DNA from: Vibrio maritimus | GTDB taxonomy: Bacteria; Pseudomonadota; Gammaproteobacteria; Enterobacterales; Vibrionaceae | Assembly: GCF_021441885.1 (NCBI RefSeq) | Contig: NZ_CP090439.1 | Location: forward strand, 682,001-746,000 | Direction of reading: 5' to 3' | DNA: 64,000 nucleotides | Program-made: the position numbers and the translations under genes | Shown here: positions 17,864 through 24,953 of the stretch, in pieces | Layout: each line of letters begins with the position of its first letter | How positions within the stretch are numbered: position 1 is the stretch's first letter | The notes under the pieces: generated by a model | The model's database searches: none | The model's input: only the letters and a program-made list of their open reading frames with translations | What the model was told of the DNA's origin: nothing

Positions 17864-18421
17864 TTAGATTTTACCAACTAGGTCTAGAGATGGTGCTAGA
17901 GTTTCTTCACCTTCTTTCCATTTCGCTGGGCAAACTTCACCTGGGTTAGCCGCTACGTATTGTGCTGCTTTCACTTTACGCATTAGGTCTTCTGCGTCAC
18001 GGCCGATACCTTCTGCAGTGATTTCCATTGCTTGGATTACGCCTTCTGGGTCAACTAGGAAAGTAGCGCGGTCTGCTAGGCCTTGACCTTCACGCATCAC
18101 ACCGAAGTTGTTAGTGATAGTGCCGGTTTGGTCGCCAACCATGTAGTAGTTGATCTTGCCGATAGTGTCTGAGCTGTCGTGCCACGCTTTGTGCGTAAAG
18201 TGCGTGTCTGTTGATACTGAGTAAACTTCTACACCGCGCTCTTGAAGCTCTGCATAGTGGTCTGCAAGGTCGCCAAGCTCTGTTGGGCAAACGAAAGTGA
18301 AGTCAGCTGGGTAGAAGAAGAATACTGCCCATTTGCCTTTCACGTCTTGCTCTGTGATTTCTACGAATTCGCCTTGTTTGAATGCTGTTGCTGAAAATGG
18401 CTTGATAGTCGTGTTGATCAT
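17864..18421 (-). CDS. ahpC: Alkyl hydroperoxide reductase subunit C (copy 2)
   Basis: Second 2-Cys peroxiredoxin, 185 aa, differing from copy 1 only at residue 18 (Glu instead of Asp). Catalytic cysteines are the same (Cys45, Cys164). The DNA is also nearly identical through the coding region, with scattered silent changes, while the flanks differ more. It has its own OxyR-type site and terminator and no ahpF partner, so it must share AhpF from the first locus. Recent duplication or continued gene conversion would explain the near identity; doubling of peroxidase dosage is a plausible benefit. Confidence 0.97.
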   Translation of the reverse strand: MINTTIKPFSATAFKQGEFVEITEQDVKGKWAVFFFYPADFTFVCPTELGDLADHYAELQERGVEVYSVSTDTHFTHKAWHDSSDTIGKINYYMVGDQTGTITNNFGVMREGQGLADRATFLVDPEGVIQAMEITAEGIGRDAEDLMRKVKAAQYVAANPGEVCPAKWKEGEETLAPSLDLVGKI

Positions 18422-18512
18422 AATTTTACTCTCTCAATATGGTCTTATTATCTGGTTTGGCACTGTCCTGCGCCGATGGAGTTATATTGCAACGAGAGCG
18501 CGTTTTTTAAAA

Positions 18513-18549
18513 TTCGTCCTTCCCTATCTATTCAATTGGTAAATCCTAT
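18513..18549 (-). promoter_or_regulatory. OxyR-type binding site upstream of ahpC copy 2
   Basis: Read on the minus strand: ATAG-N7-CAAT-N7-ATAG-N7-CGAA, with the same spacing and distance as copy 1 and one weaker quarter. The sequence CTGTCCTGCGCCGATG in the leader is also shared by both copies. Confidence 0.72.
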
Positions 18550-18673
18550 CAAACCGTCATTGTGGTGAAACATGATGGCTAGATTAGTGTTAACAGAGCT
18601 TGAACCCTGCTAAACTCGCAGCGCGGCTGCACACTTCACCAGTCAAATCATCAATCAAACGAGAGAGATCACC

Positions 18674-19105
18674 ATGATTGTCGAAAATGTGCTTCCTAAA
18701 GATTACGCAGAACTGCTTGATGTTTGGGAAAATTCAGTCCGAGCGACTCACGACTTTATTACAGAAGAAGATATTGAGTTTTTTAAACCTATTATCATTG
18801 AGCAAGCCTTTCCCGCTGTGACATTAAAATGCGTGAAAGATGCCAGCGGCGCGATTGTTGGCTTTGTTGGTGTCCATGACCATAAGATCGAGATGTTGTT
18901 CATCCTCGATGCACAACGTGGTCAAGGCATTGGTAAAGTACTTTTGCAGTACGCCATCGAGCAGCTTAATGTGACCAAGGTAGATGTGAACGAGCAAAAC
19001 CCTCAAGCCGCTGGTTTTTATCAGCATATGGGGTTCAAAGTTGCTTCTCGCTCACCGGTCGATGATATGGGTAAACCCTTTCCAATTCTGCACATGACAC
19101 TGTAA
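18674..19105 (+). CDS. GNAT acetyltransferase, YjaB-like
   Basis: Small GCN5-related N-acetyltransferase, 143 aa, cytoplasmic. The acetyl-CoA loop appears as QRGQGIGKVLL (about residue 77), and VNEQNPQAAGFYQHMGFK near residue 110 is the usual C-terminal signature. Overall it resembles E. coli YjaB, including the ATHDF and VDDMGKPFPIL segments. The acyl acceptor is unknown. GAGAGA precedes the start. A 13-bp hairpin follows at 19154-19186. Confidence 0.87.
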   Translation: MIVENVLPKDYAELLDVWENSVRATHDFITEEDIEFFKPIIIEQAFPAVTLKCVKDASGAIVGFVGVHDHKIEMLFILDAQRGQGIGKVLLQYAIEQLNVTKVDVNEQNPQAAGFYQHMGFKVASRSPVDDMGKPFPILHMTL

Positions 19106-19153
19106 TTTGCCTCGGCTCTATCCACACCGTCCGCGACTGACAAGATGCCAGAA

Positions 19154-19186
19154 GAAACACCCAAAGCTAATAACTTTGGGTGTTTC
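19154..19186 (+). terminator. Hairpin downstream of GNAT gene
   Basis: GAAACACCCAAAG pairs with CTTTGGGTGTTTC over 13 bp around a 7-nt loop. The T run after it is weak, so termination may be incomplete. Confidence 0.65.
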
Positions 19187-19344
19187 CGTATCTGCACGTT
19201 AGAAAGCATCTATCAATAAAATCTAAAAACTGATTCTATTTCTAGCACCATTATCAAAACTATCAAATAAATCTATGCTCTATTCCAGTTGCCGAGCAAT
19301 GAACTGACCACCATCAGAATGCAAACACAATAACGGAGCAGATT

Positions 19345-19650
19345 ATGTCTACTTACTATTCAGTACTCGAAGTTACCCCAACCAACCAAGATTGGGTTGC
19401 CGATTACATCGGTCCCGCAAACAAACTTGTCGCGCAATATGGTGGTAAGTATCTCGCCCGCACCAATAGCCACGAACGCCTTGAGGGCAATGGTGAAGAC
19501 CCAGCATTAAGAATTATCATTGAGTGGCCATCAAAAGAGGCGGCGATTGGGTTTATGAATGATCCTGGCTATGTTCCGCATCTGAAGGCTCGCACCGCGG
19601 GTTCTATTAGTCATCACTCGTTGATTGAAGCGAAAGACGATTTGGCTTAA
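19345..19650 (+). CDS. DUF1330 family protein
   Basis: Cytoplasmic protein of 101 aa with the ferredoxin-like dimeric alpha/beta-barrel pattern of DUF1330: a strand beginning YYSVLEVTPT, GGKYLART, then RIIIEWPSKEAAIGFMNDPGY. Members are small stand-alone proteins without an agreed biochemical role. CGGAG precedes the ATG. It stands alone and is closed by the terminator at 19658-19698. Confidence 0.85.
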   Translation: MSTYYSVLEVTPTNQDWVADYIGPANKLVAQYGGKYLARTNSHERLEGNGEDPALRIIIEWPSKEAAIGFMNDPGYVPHLKARTAGSISHHSLIEAKDDLA

Positions 19651-19657
19651 TCAAAGT

Positions 19658-19698
19658 AAAACGCCTTCCTTTCTACTCCATAGAAAGGAAGGCGTTTT
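19658..19698. terminator. Bidirectional terminator between DUF1330 gene and exported-protein operon
   Basis: An 18-bp perfect stem (AAAACGCCTTCCTTTCTA with its complement) has a 5-nt loop and A/T-rich flanks. It serves the convergent DUF1330 gene and the four-gene operon that ends at 19705. Confidence 0.92.
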
Positions 19699-19704
19699 TG
19701 CATC

Positions 19705-19887
19705 TTACTTCTTCACACAAATGTAATTGGTTCGAAACTCTAAGCCATTCTTCTCAGATACGGATTGTTGCCAAGCTTTACCAGCGGTCTCACATGTCTG
19801 TTTACTAGTGAAATCACTAATGTGTTCTATCTGGCTGATTTCAAAATTTGTCGTATAGGAAGTAAGTATCAAAACCCAAATAGTCAT
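19705..19887 (-). CDS. Small protein of unknown function, fourth gene of exported-protein operon
   Basis: A 60-aa frame with a short hydrophobic N-terminus (MTIWVLILTSY) and two cysteines (QTCETAG and NYICVKK). I do not recognise it. Support for a real gene: an AAGG ribosome-binding site about 9 bp before the ATG, 14 bp spacing from the stop of the upstream gene, same strand, and a strong terminator directly after it. The N-terminus is too short for a confident signal peptide; it could be a small membrane-anchored or exported protein of the same system. Confidence 0.65.
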   Translation of the reverse strand: MTIWVLILTSYTTNFEISQIEHISDFTSKQTCETAGKAWQQSVSEKNGLEFRTNYICVKK

Positions 19888-19901
19888 TTTTCGATGCCTT
19901 T

Positions 19902-20294
19902 TTATTTAAACTTTATCTTTGAAGCTAAATGAGAAACCTGTGTTTGCTTTTCAAGTCTTTGCTCAAGCTCTTTAATTTTCATCTCTAGCTGCTTCGTGTG
20001 TGCTTCTTGCTCTCTTTCTACAATGGATTGGAAACGAGAACAGTCAATCTGTTTTGCGCCGCCAAATGAGTAAGTTATTTGAGCACCAATATACTTTCCC
20101 GTATCTTCGGTTTGAGTTCTATCATATGAATCGTAGTCGGAATAATCACGATTATCTCGACCACCACCAAAGCTTAGCTCCCATGGTTGAAAATCCGACT
20201 GTTCACAGGTTGCACCCGAAGAACTTCGGATTTCACTTGATGCAAAAGATTGAGCTGACATCAAAAGTGCAGCGACAAAGATAAAACGTTTCAT
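19902..20294 (-). CDS. Exported protein with C-terminal coiled coil, third gene of operon
   Basis: Unknown protein, 130 aa. A Sec signal peptide (MKRFIFVAALLMSAQSFA-S) is followed by a Tyr/Asp/Arg-rich segment (about 50-66) and a strand-like segment IGAQITYSFGG (about 69-79). The C-terminus is a heptad-like charged helix (about 88-122, EREQEAHTKQLEMKIKELEQ). Two cysteines (near 30 and 84) could form a disulfide. The ITYSFGG end resembles an outer-membrane strand, and the helix a periplasmic coiled coil. It starts 3 bp after the previous gene with GGAG inside that gene's end. Function unknown. Confidence 0.75.
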   Translation of the reverse strand: MKRFIFVAALLMSAQSFASSEIRSSSGATCEQSDFQPWELSFGGGRDNRDYSDYDSYDRTQTEDTGKYIGAQITYSFGGAKQIDCSRFQSIVEREQEAHTKQLEMKIKELEQRLEKQTQVSHLASKIKFK

Positions 20295-20297
20295 TTG

Positions 20298-20669
20298 TTA
20301 CTCCGATGGATACAGGTTAAATAGCTCCGCTTCGGAGCAGATACGCATTCCAGTAGACCCCGCTAGGCTCACCGAACATACTTTAAACAGTTGAGCGCCT
20401 TTTCTGGCTTCTAACTTCACTGGAACGTCTACAGACAACGTATCGTTATCTGTCATAGTGAACACATTTGTAACTGGTTCATTGTTCACTTCAATATAAT
20501 AATCAGTATCAGGACCTCCATGACTCACCGTAATTGGGATGAAAGCATCAGCCGGTTGCCAACGCTCTAAACTGTCTTCAGCCCATAAGTCAGCGATACT
20601 TGAGTGGTTGTGCTCATAAGCCATGGCTGCAGGAGCCATGAGTGCAGTTAGTAGTAATAGCTTTTTCAT
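20298..20669 (-). CDS. Exported protein, second gene of operon
   Basis: Unknown secreted protein, 123 aa, with a signal peptide MKKLLLLTALMAPAAMA-Y. The mature part is predicted mostly beta: FIPITVSHGG, DYYIEVNNEPV, DTLSVDVPVKLEAR and QLFKVCSVSL, a pattern like a single immunoglobulin-type or pilin-like domain. Two cysteines (CSVSL and RICSE) near the C-terminus probably pair. A strong GGAG precedes the ATG. No family is recognised. It is 14 bp downstream of the first gene. Confidence 0.78.
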   Translation of the reverse strand: MKKLLLLTALMAPAAMAYEHNHSSIADLWAEDSLERWQPADAFIPITVSHGGPDTDYYIEVNNEPVTNVFTMTDNDTLSVDVPVKLEARKGAQLFKVCSVSLAGSTGMRICSEAELFNLYPSE

Positions 20670-20683
20670 GACTCCTCCATCAA

Positions 20684-21163
20684 TTACTTACAAATGATGT
20701 CTGCAACGATACGAGTTTTCTGGTCTGTACCAGCAAGCAAGTTGTTCACGTTTATGTCAGACATGTCGATAGTCATGTTAATTGGCTCAAGCTGACCATT
20801 CTGATTCTCAATCGTTAGCTTACGAATACTATCTAGAGTGTCGTCTTGATTATGTTTTTGGTAGTTAACACGTACCTTGATATCTTTCTTAACGTCGTCT
20901 TTATTGTGTAGATCGTGCACATAACGTAGGTCAGTACTAGCTGCGAACTCAACTTCTGTTCGAGAGCCCGTGTTATTCTTAGTCCAGAATACAAACTCAG
21001 ATTTTTGGTCATCCGACAGGTTAGAGTCTTTAAGTTCAACAGCAACACCACACACAGCAGGGATGTTCGTAGTTAAAGTAGCTAAACTCTCATCCGCGTA
21101 GCCTGCTGCTAAAGTCGAGCCAGAAAGAGCGAATAGAGATAGTGCAATAATAGAGTTTTTCAT
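20684..21163 (-). CDS. Exported protein, first gene of TetR-controlled operon
   Basis: Unknown secreted protein, 159 aa, with signal peptide MKNSIIALSLFALSGSTLA-A. The mature part has a Cys in IPAVCGVAV (about residue 38) and another at the very C-terminus (IICK), which could be bridged. The strands VEFAAST, IKVRVNYQKH and INMTIDMSD suggest a beta-sandwich reminiscent of fimbrial or spore-coat-U-like domains, but no motif is firm. As the promoter-proximal gene it is likely the most abundant product. The long leader starts at a promoter whose spacer is a palindromic operator. Confidence 0.78.
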   Translation of the reverse strand: MKNSIIALSLFALSGSTLAAGYADESLATLTTNIPAVCGVAVELKDSNLSDDQKSEFVFWTKNNTGSRTEVEFAASTDLRYVHDLHNKDDVKKDIKVRVNYQKHNQDDTLDSIRKLTIENQNGQLEPINMTIDMSDINVNNLLAGTDQKTRIVADIICK

Positions 21164-21178
21164 TTGATATACCTTTAC

Positions 21179-21188
21179 GTACTAATAC
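21179..21188. promoter_or_regulatory. Degenerate third GTAC-type half-operator
   Basis: GTACTAATAC lies about 16 bp before the start of the first operon gene. It repeats the GTAC-NN-GTAC layout of the two better sites with one mismatch. It may be a weak auxiliary site or chance. Confidence 0.35.
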
Positions 21189-21256
21189 TAATTAAAAACA
21201 AAAAAGCAGGAGCAGCATTAGAATGTATTTTGTGTCGCCCCTGTGGCTTGGTGGGC

Positions 21257-21285
21257 ATATTAATTGGTACCAGTACCAATTGCAA
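21257..21285 (-). promoter_or_regulatory. Sigma-70 promoter of exported-protein operon with operator in the spacer
   Basis: On the minus strand, TTGCAA (21285-21280), a 17-bp spacer and TAATAT (21262-21257) make a good promoter. The spacer coincides with the palindrome AATTGGTACCAGTACCAATT (21262-21281, plus-strand reading), which has 9-bp perfect arms. A repressor bound there would cover both promoter elements. The neighbouring TetR-family protein is the obvious candidate. Confidence 0.75.
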
Positions 21286-21296
21286 CGATTTTTTTA

Positions 21297-21329
21297 GTAC
21301 TAGTACAAATAAATTTTGCATGCTAAAAT
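21297..21329 (+). promoter_or_regulatory. Promoter of the TetR-family gene with second operator over its -35
   Basis: An extended -10, TGCTAAAAT (TAAAAT at 21324-21329), has its -35 window at about 21301-21306. This window falls inside GTACTAGTAC (21297-21306), the second copy of the GTAC-NN-GTAC motif. The two operator centres are 30 bp apart, about three helical turns. The arrangement implies autorepression with possible cooperative binding. Confidence 0.65.
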
Positions 21330-21371
21330 TTAACTCATTATTTTAAGCACTTAGAACACACAGCAGGTAAC

Positions 21372-21842
21372 ATGGCTAGAATTACAGCCCAGGAAAGGCG
21401 CGAGAAGAAAGAGAAAATGGACGAATGCATCGTCAACATTTTTCTTAATGAAGGTTGGTCTTCAGTCACTTACGACCGATTAGCAAAGGAATTTAACGTA
21501 AGAAAAAGTAGTATCCAAGCTTACTACCCGAGCAACGTTATGTTTGCAACCGCGCTACAAGGTGTGGTTTTTCCTATTGTTATGGGTCTCTTGAACTTCG
21601 AGTCTAAAGATAAGTTTATTGACTCATGGCTCAAGGCTTATCAAGACAAGGACAATCATGTGTTTAGGGAAGCTGTCGAAATGCTCTTGCAAAATATCCT
21701 CAAAGACGGAACTAGCCCGCACTCTCGCAATGGAGTACTGAGACTGCAACACCACCTAAGCGCAGAAATTGGAGAAGAAGAAGCGATCGATGCGGTCAAA
21801 TCTGTTTTTGGCGAGTTAATCTATCGAAAGATGTATGATTAG
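21372..21842 (+). CDS. TetR-family transcriptional regulator
   Basis: DNA-binding regulator, 156 aa. The N-terminal helix-turn-helix spans about residues 15-60 (IVNIFLNEGWSSVTYDRLAKEF, then VRKSSIQAYYPS), in which a Tyr-Tyr-Pro replaces the usual YYHF-type end of the recognition helix. The C-terminal part is shorter than in most TetR proteins (about 95 aa instead of 130-150), so the ligand pocket may be reduced. It is divergent from the operon of small exported proteins, and GTAC-type operators lie on both promoters, so it probably represses the operon and itself. The signal it senses is unknown. Confidence 0.85.
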   Translation: MARITAQERREKKEKMDECIVNIFLNEGWSSVTYDRLAKEFNVRKSSIQAYYPSNVMFATALQGVVFPIVMGLLNFESKDKFIDSWLKAYQDKDNHVFREAVEMLLQNILKDGTSPHSRNGVLRLQHHLSAEIGEEEAIDAVKSVFGELIYRKMYD

Positions 21843-21855
21843 CCATTTCTTCTAC

Positions 21856-21879
21856 AAAGCTAGCTCACGAGCTAGCTTT
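21856..21879 (+). terminator. Hairpin downstream of TetR-family gene
   Basis: AAAGCTAGCT pairs with AGCTAGCTTT around a 4-nt loop, 13 bp after the stop. There is no strong T run. Confidence 0.6.
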
Positions 21880-21917
21880 ATGATTACCAAGATTCCCTAT
21901 CTATTTCCCATCTCGCT

Positions 21918-22013
21918 CCATGAAACACCCAGTAATCTTTGAGTTTGCCGTAGGTGCTGGGTTTCGTGGACTGCAGAGCAAAAATACACCGCGAATGAAA
22001 GACTTTTTGCTCT
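21918..22013. other. Two consecutive stem-loops between tetR-like gene and msrP
   Basis: Stem 1 pairs CCATGAAACACCCAG (21918-21932) with CTGGGTTTCGTGG (21957-21969), with one bulge and one mismatch. Stem 2 pairs AGAGCAAAAA (21975-21984) perfectly with TTTTTGCTCT (22004-22013). Together they fill most of the 244-bp gap. They could be a small RNA, an msrP leader or a decayed repeat element. The sequence does not decide. Confidence 0.4.
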
Positions 22014-22086
22014 AACTCGGTCTGGTTAAGTCAATAAACGACAAAATCGTCGCTTGCGAGCACGTGAGCATAATCAGGGGAAGAGT

Positions 22087-23094
22087 ATGTTAATCAAGAA
22101 GAATCATCGCTGGGCATTATCTGAAAACGACGCTACGCCAGAGTCGGTTTACAAAGAACGTCGCGCGATACTGAAAAAACTTGGGATTGCTGTGGTAGGA
22201 ATGCCGCTTGCGGCTAATGCCCAAGCTGGGATCTTTGATATTTTCTCCTCTAAAGAAACGAAAGCAACAACTGACCCTAGGGTAGATCTTGACGTCACCA
22301 AACCCGAGCAATATCAAGCTAATCTATCCCTCACTCCTGAAAGCAAGGTCCTAAAATACAATAACTTTTATGAGTTTGGCACTGATAAAGGCGACCCTGC
22401 CAACAATTCGTCTAAATTTATCACTGATCCGTGGACAGTTGAGATCGACGGGTTGGTCAACAACCCAATCAAGCTCGACTACGACGACATCTTTAACACA
22501 TTTACGCTTGAAGAGCGCATCTACAGATTGCGCTGCGTCGAGGCATGGTCGATGAACATTCCGTGGATAGGGTTTCCTCTTGCTGACCTTATTAAGATGG
22601 CAGATCCTCAAAGTAGCGCTAAATACGTAGCGTTTGAAACACTCTACGATCCTAAACAGTTTCCTGCCCAACGCTCATGGAGCAGCATTGATTACCCTTA
22701 TGTCGAAGGATTAAGACTCGATGAGGCAATGAACCCGCTCGCGCTTATCTCCGTTGGGCTCTACGGCAAAACGCTCGCTCCGCAAAACGGTGCACCATTG
22801 CGACTTGTTGTTCCGTGGAAGTACGGCTTTAAAAGCATTAAGTCTATCGTTCGTATTCGACTCACAGATAAAGAGCCGCCAACGACATGGAACCGCTCTG
22901 CGCCAAGCGAATATGGCTTTTATGCCAACGTTAATCCGCAGGTCGATCACCCAAGATGGAGCCAAGCGAGCGAGCGCTTTATTGGTGAAGGAAGCGTGCT
23001 GAGCAGTCGCAGACAACCGACCTTGATGTTCAATGGCTATGAAGAAGAGGTGGCGCATCTATACAAAGATATGGACTTGAGGAAGTTCTATTGA
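22087..23094 (+). CDS. msrP: Protein-methionine-sulfoxide reductase, molybdopterin catalytic subunit
   Basis: Periplasmic molybdoenzyme, 335 aa, that repairs methionine sulfoxide in envelope proteins using electrons from MsrQ. A twin-arginine signal, ERRAILKKLG (residues 24-33), leads to a cleavage region near ANAQA. The Mo-ligand cysteine is Cys150 in IYRLRCVEAWSM, inside a sulfite-oxidase-fold domain that also shows LRLVVPWKYGFKSIKSI. The start at 22087 has GGGGA 6 bp upstream; an upstream TTG frame to 22054 would spoil the Tat n-region. It overlaps msrQ by one base. Confidence 0.96.
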   Translation: MLIKKNHRWALSENDATPESVYKERRAILKKLGIAVVGMPLAANAQAGIFDIFSSKETKATTDPRVDLDVTKPEQYQANLSLTPESKVLKYNNFYEFGTDKGDPANNSSKFITDPWTVEIDGLVNNPIKLDYDDIFNTFTLEERIYRLRCVEAWSMNIPWIGFPLADLIKMADPQSSAKYVAFETLYDPKQFPAQRSWSSIDYPYVEGLRLDEAMNPLALISVGLYGKTLAPQNGAPLRLVVPWKYGFKSIKSIVRIRLTDKEPPTTWNRSAPSEYGFYANVNPQVDHPRWSQASERFIGEGSVLSSRRQPTLMFNGYEEEVAHLYKDMDLRKFY

Positions 23095-23705
23095 TGAAAC
23101 TTACCCCAAAGTCGATTATCGCACTGAAGGTACTCATTCATACTGTATCTCTGGGCTTTTTTGCCTTATTAGTGATAGCCATCATCAATGACAGCTTAGG
23201 TGGTGACCCAGTGCAGTACATCATTCATTTCACTGGTATCAGTGCGCTCAATACCTTATTTATCACTTTACTGGTTTCACCGCTGGCACGATGGAGTAAA
23301 CAAGGGTTGTTGGTCCGAGTACGAAGATTACTCGGACTCTATAGCTTCTTTTGGGCGGTGCTGCACCTCATTGCCTTTGCAACATTGGATCTCGGATTAG
23401 ACTGGAGCCTACTCGCTTCTGAGATAGTGAAGCGACCGTACTTAACTGTGGGTGCTGCAGTCTGGATTATTTTGCTGCTGCTATCGGTCACATCAACACA
23501 AGCCATGATGCGTAAGTTGGGACCAAAGTGGCAAAAGCTGCACAATTGGGTCTACTTGGCAGTAATACTAGCGCCTATTCACTTCTATTGGTCAGTGAAG
23601 TCTGAAGTGACTGAGCCAGCGATATATCTAGTCGGTGCTGGGCTACTTTTGATAGCACGTGGGAAAGTGCTAAAGAAGAGGTTAGGGCTTTTCGCAAAAC
23701 GATAG
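23094..23705 (+). CDS. msrQ: Heme-binding membrane subunit of methionine sulfoxide reductase
   Basis: Inner-membrane b-type cytochrome, 203 aa, that passes electrons from the quinone pool or a flavin reductase to MsrP. It has six hydrophobic segments of the ferric-reductase-like domain. Candidate heme histidines lie in FWAVLHLIAFA (about residue 85) and WQKLHNWVYLAV (about residue 147), and IHFYW (about 161) is a third conserved His. The start codon shares its A with the stop of msrP (TGATG), so translation is coupled. Confidence 0.95.
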   Translation: MKLTPKSIIALKVLIHTVSLGFFALLVIAIINDSLGGDPVQYIIHFTGISALNTLFITLLVSPLARWSKQGLLVRVRRLLGLYSFFWAVLHLIAFATLDLGLDWSLLASEIVKRPYLTVGAAVWIILLLLSVTSTQAMMRKLGPKWQKLHNWVYLAVILAPIHFYWSVKSEVTEPAIYLVGAGLLLIARGKVLKKRLGLFAKR

Positions 23706-23785
23706 TTCTTGCCGCGATAGCCCTTGGGAATTTGTATCGACTCAGCCGCCTAATCTCCTTTGCTCAAGGTTTTTGGCGGCAAGAA
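23706..23785 (+). terminator. Large stem-loop at the 3' end of msrPQ
   Basis: TTCTTGCCGC (23706-23715) pairs perfectly with GCGGCAAGAA (23776-23785) around a 60-nt loop. Inside, CCTTG (23722-23726) can pair with CAAGG (23765-23769). It starts on the base after the msrQ stop. It may stabilise the 3' end or belong to a repeat. No T tract follows, so plain termination is not obvious. Confidence 0.5.
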
Positions 23786-23805
23786 TTCAAACCAGATTAA
23801 GGCTT

Positions 23806-24942
23806 CTAAACTGAACCCATCAGACGTTTTTTAATGGGTAGCAGTGATGCCCCTTTAACCTCAGCACCAATGGCGATATTCGAGAAATACAGCGTTGGTG
23901 ATGGGTAGCCAAGTAGCATCTGCTCACCTAGCACTTTATTGATCGAGATTTCAAATAACCGCTTCACGTCTTTAGGTGCATGACCACCGATTACAATAGC
24001 GCTAGGATCAAACACACCCAAAAAGGCTCGAATAGAGCGAATCAGCATAGGCTCAACCGATTGATACCAGTTCATCACCAAAGGCATGTTCGCCTTTACT
24101 GTTTGGTCTAGGTCATCACTGGTTTCGACACCATGCTCAGAGAGATAGCGCAACAGATTTGACATTGCAGGGCGCACCAAGCGTTCTTCTTCAGTGAAAG
24201 TACGTCCGATTTGCCCAGCATTATTGAGCCCACCTGACATCAGTTCATTACGCCAAACCAGGCCGCTGCCATAACCATAACCAAACGACAGATATAGGAA
24301 GCTATTGAACTGCTTTCCTTGTCCTAACATCAACTCCGCGACAGCCGCACAATTGGCACTGTTATCGATCCAAACCGGTATCGACAATTGCTGACTCAAT
24401 TGAGTCGCGTAGTCCATCTTAGGCCAGTCACCAAACGCCTCAAAGACTTCAGAGCCTGCCTCTAGTTTGGCTCGAAAGCTCGGAAGGGCAACACCCATAC
24501 CCAATAGCTGATAAGGATAGATGTTGTTTTGCGCTAACTGGTCATAAACGGCACGGTACAAGTTCTCAAAAGCTACGTCACTATAGTAATTTTCTACGTC
24601 TAGTCGCGACTCCGATACGGTTTCCCCTGTAAGGTCAACAATGCTCATGTAGATCCCCTGCCCCTTAACAAAGCTCAACCCCAATGAGTAATACTGCCTA
24701 GCATTAATTCGCACCGAAGGGCTAGGTTTTCCGCGCCCCTTCGCAATCGGGTCTCCCAATACAAACACCTGCTTCTCGAGTAACGCCTCGACAATTCGGT
24801 GAGTGGATTGCTGCGTGAATGGCACTTTGGCAGTGATGTCGCCTCGTGAAATGATCTTTTCATTCCAAACCACGCCCACGACCAGTTTCTCGTTATCCGA
24901 AAGCTCGATCTGTGCATATGGGTGAGATAAAGGTTCAGTCAT
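23806..24942 (-). CDS. ROK-family transcriptional regulator or sugar kinase-like protein
   Basis: Protein of 378 aa. An N-terminal helical region of about 90 aa looks like a winged helix (FTQQSTHRIVEALLEKQVFVLGD, then the basic KGRGKPSPSV). The rest is a ROK actin-like fold with GVALPSF, VWIDNSANCAAVAELMLGQG and IVIGGHAP. The sugar-kinase zinc motif CxCGxxGC is absent, so it is more likely a regulator than a kinase. The start at 24942 has GCGGAA upstream. It is the last gene of the importer operon, 11 bp after the phosphatase gene. The palindromes at 28731-28779 are candidate targets. Confidence 0.82.
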   Translation of the reverse strand: MTEPLSHPYAQIELSDNEKLVVGVVWNEKIISRGDITAKVPFTQQSTHRIVEALLEKQVFVLGDPIAKGRGKPSPSVRINARQYYSLGLSFVKGQGIYMSIVDLTGETVSESRLDVENYYSDVAFENLYRAVYDQLAQNNIYPYQLLGMGVALPSFRAKLEAGSEVFEAFGDWPKMDYATQLSQQLSIPVWIDNSANCAAVAELMLGQGKQFNSFLYLSFGYGYGSGLVWRNELMSGGLNNAGQIGRTFTEEERLVRPAMSNLLRYLSEHGVETSDDLDQTVKANMPLVMNWYQSVEPMLIRSIRAFLGVFDPSAIVIGGHAPKDVKRLFEISINKVLGEQMLLGYPSPTLYFSNIAIGAEVKGASLLPIKKRLMGSV

Positions 24943-24953
24943 GTTATTCCGCT

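Noticed and set aside
9445..18421. Composite transposon flanked by the two ahpC copies
   Set aside because: Each copy is a full gene with its own promoter and terminator, and no transposase or terminal inverted repeats are present. Simple duplication or conversion explains them better.
19705..21163. Curli or chaperone-usher pilus operon
   Set aside because: No CsgG-like channel, chaperone or usher is encoded nearby and none of the proteins has curlin repeats or a donor-strand signature.
23806..24942. Sugar kinase function for the ROK protein
   Set aside because: The zinc-binding CxCGxxGC motif is missing and an N-terminal DNA-binding-like region is present.
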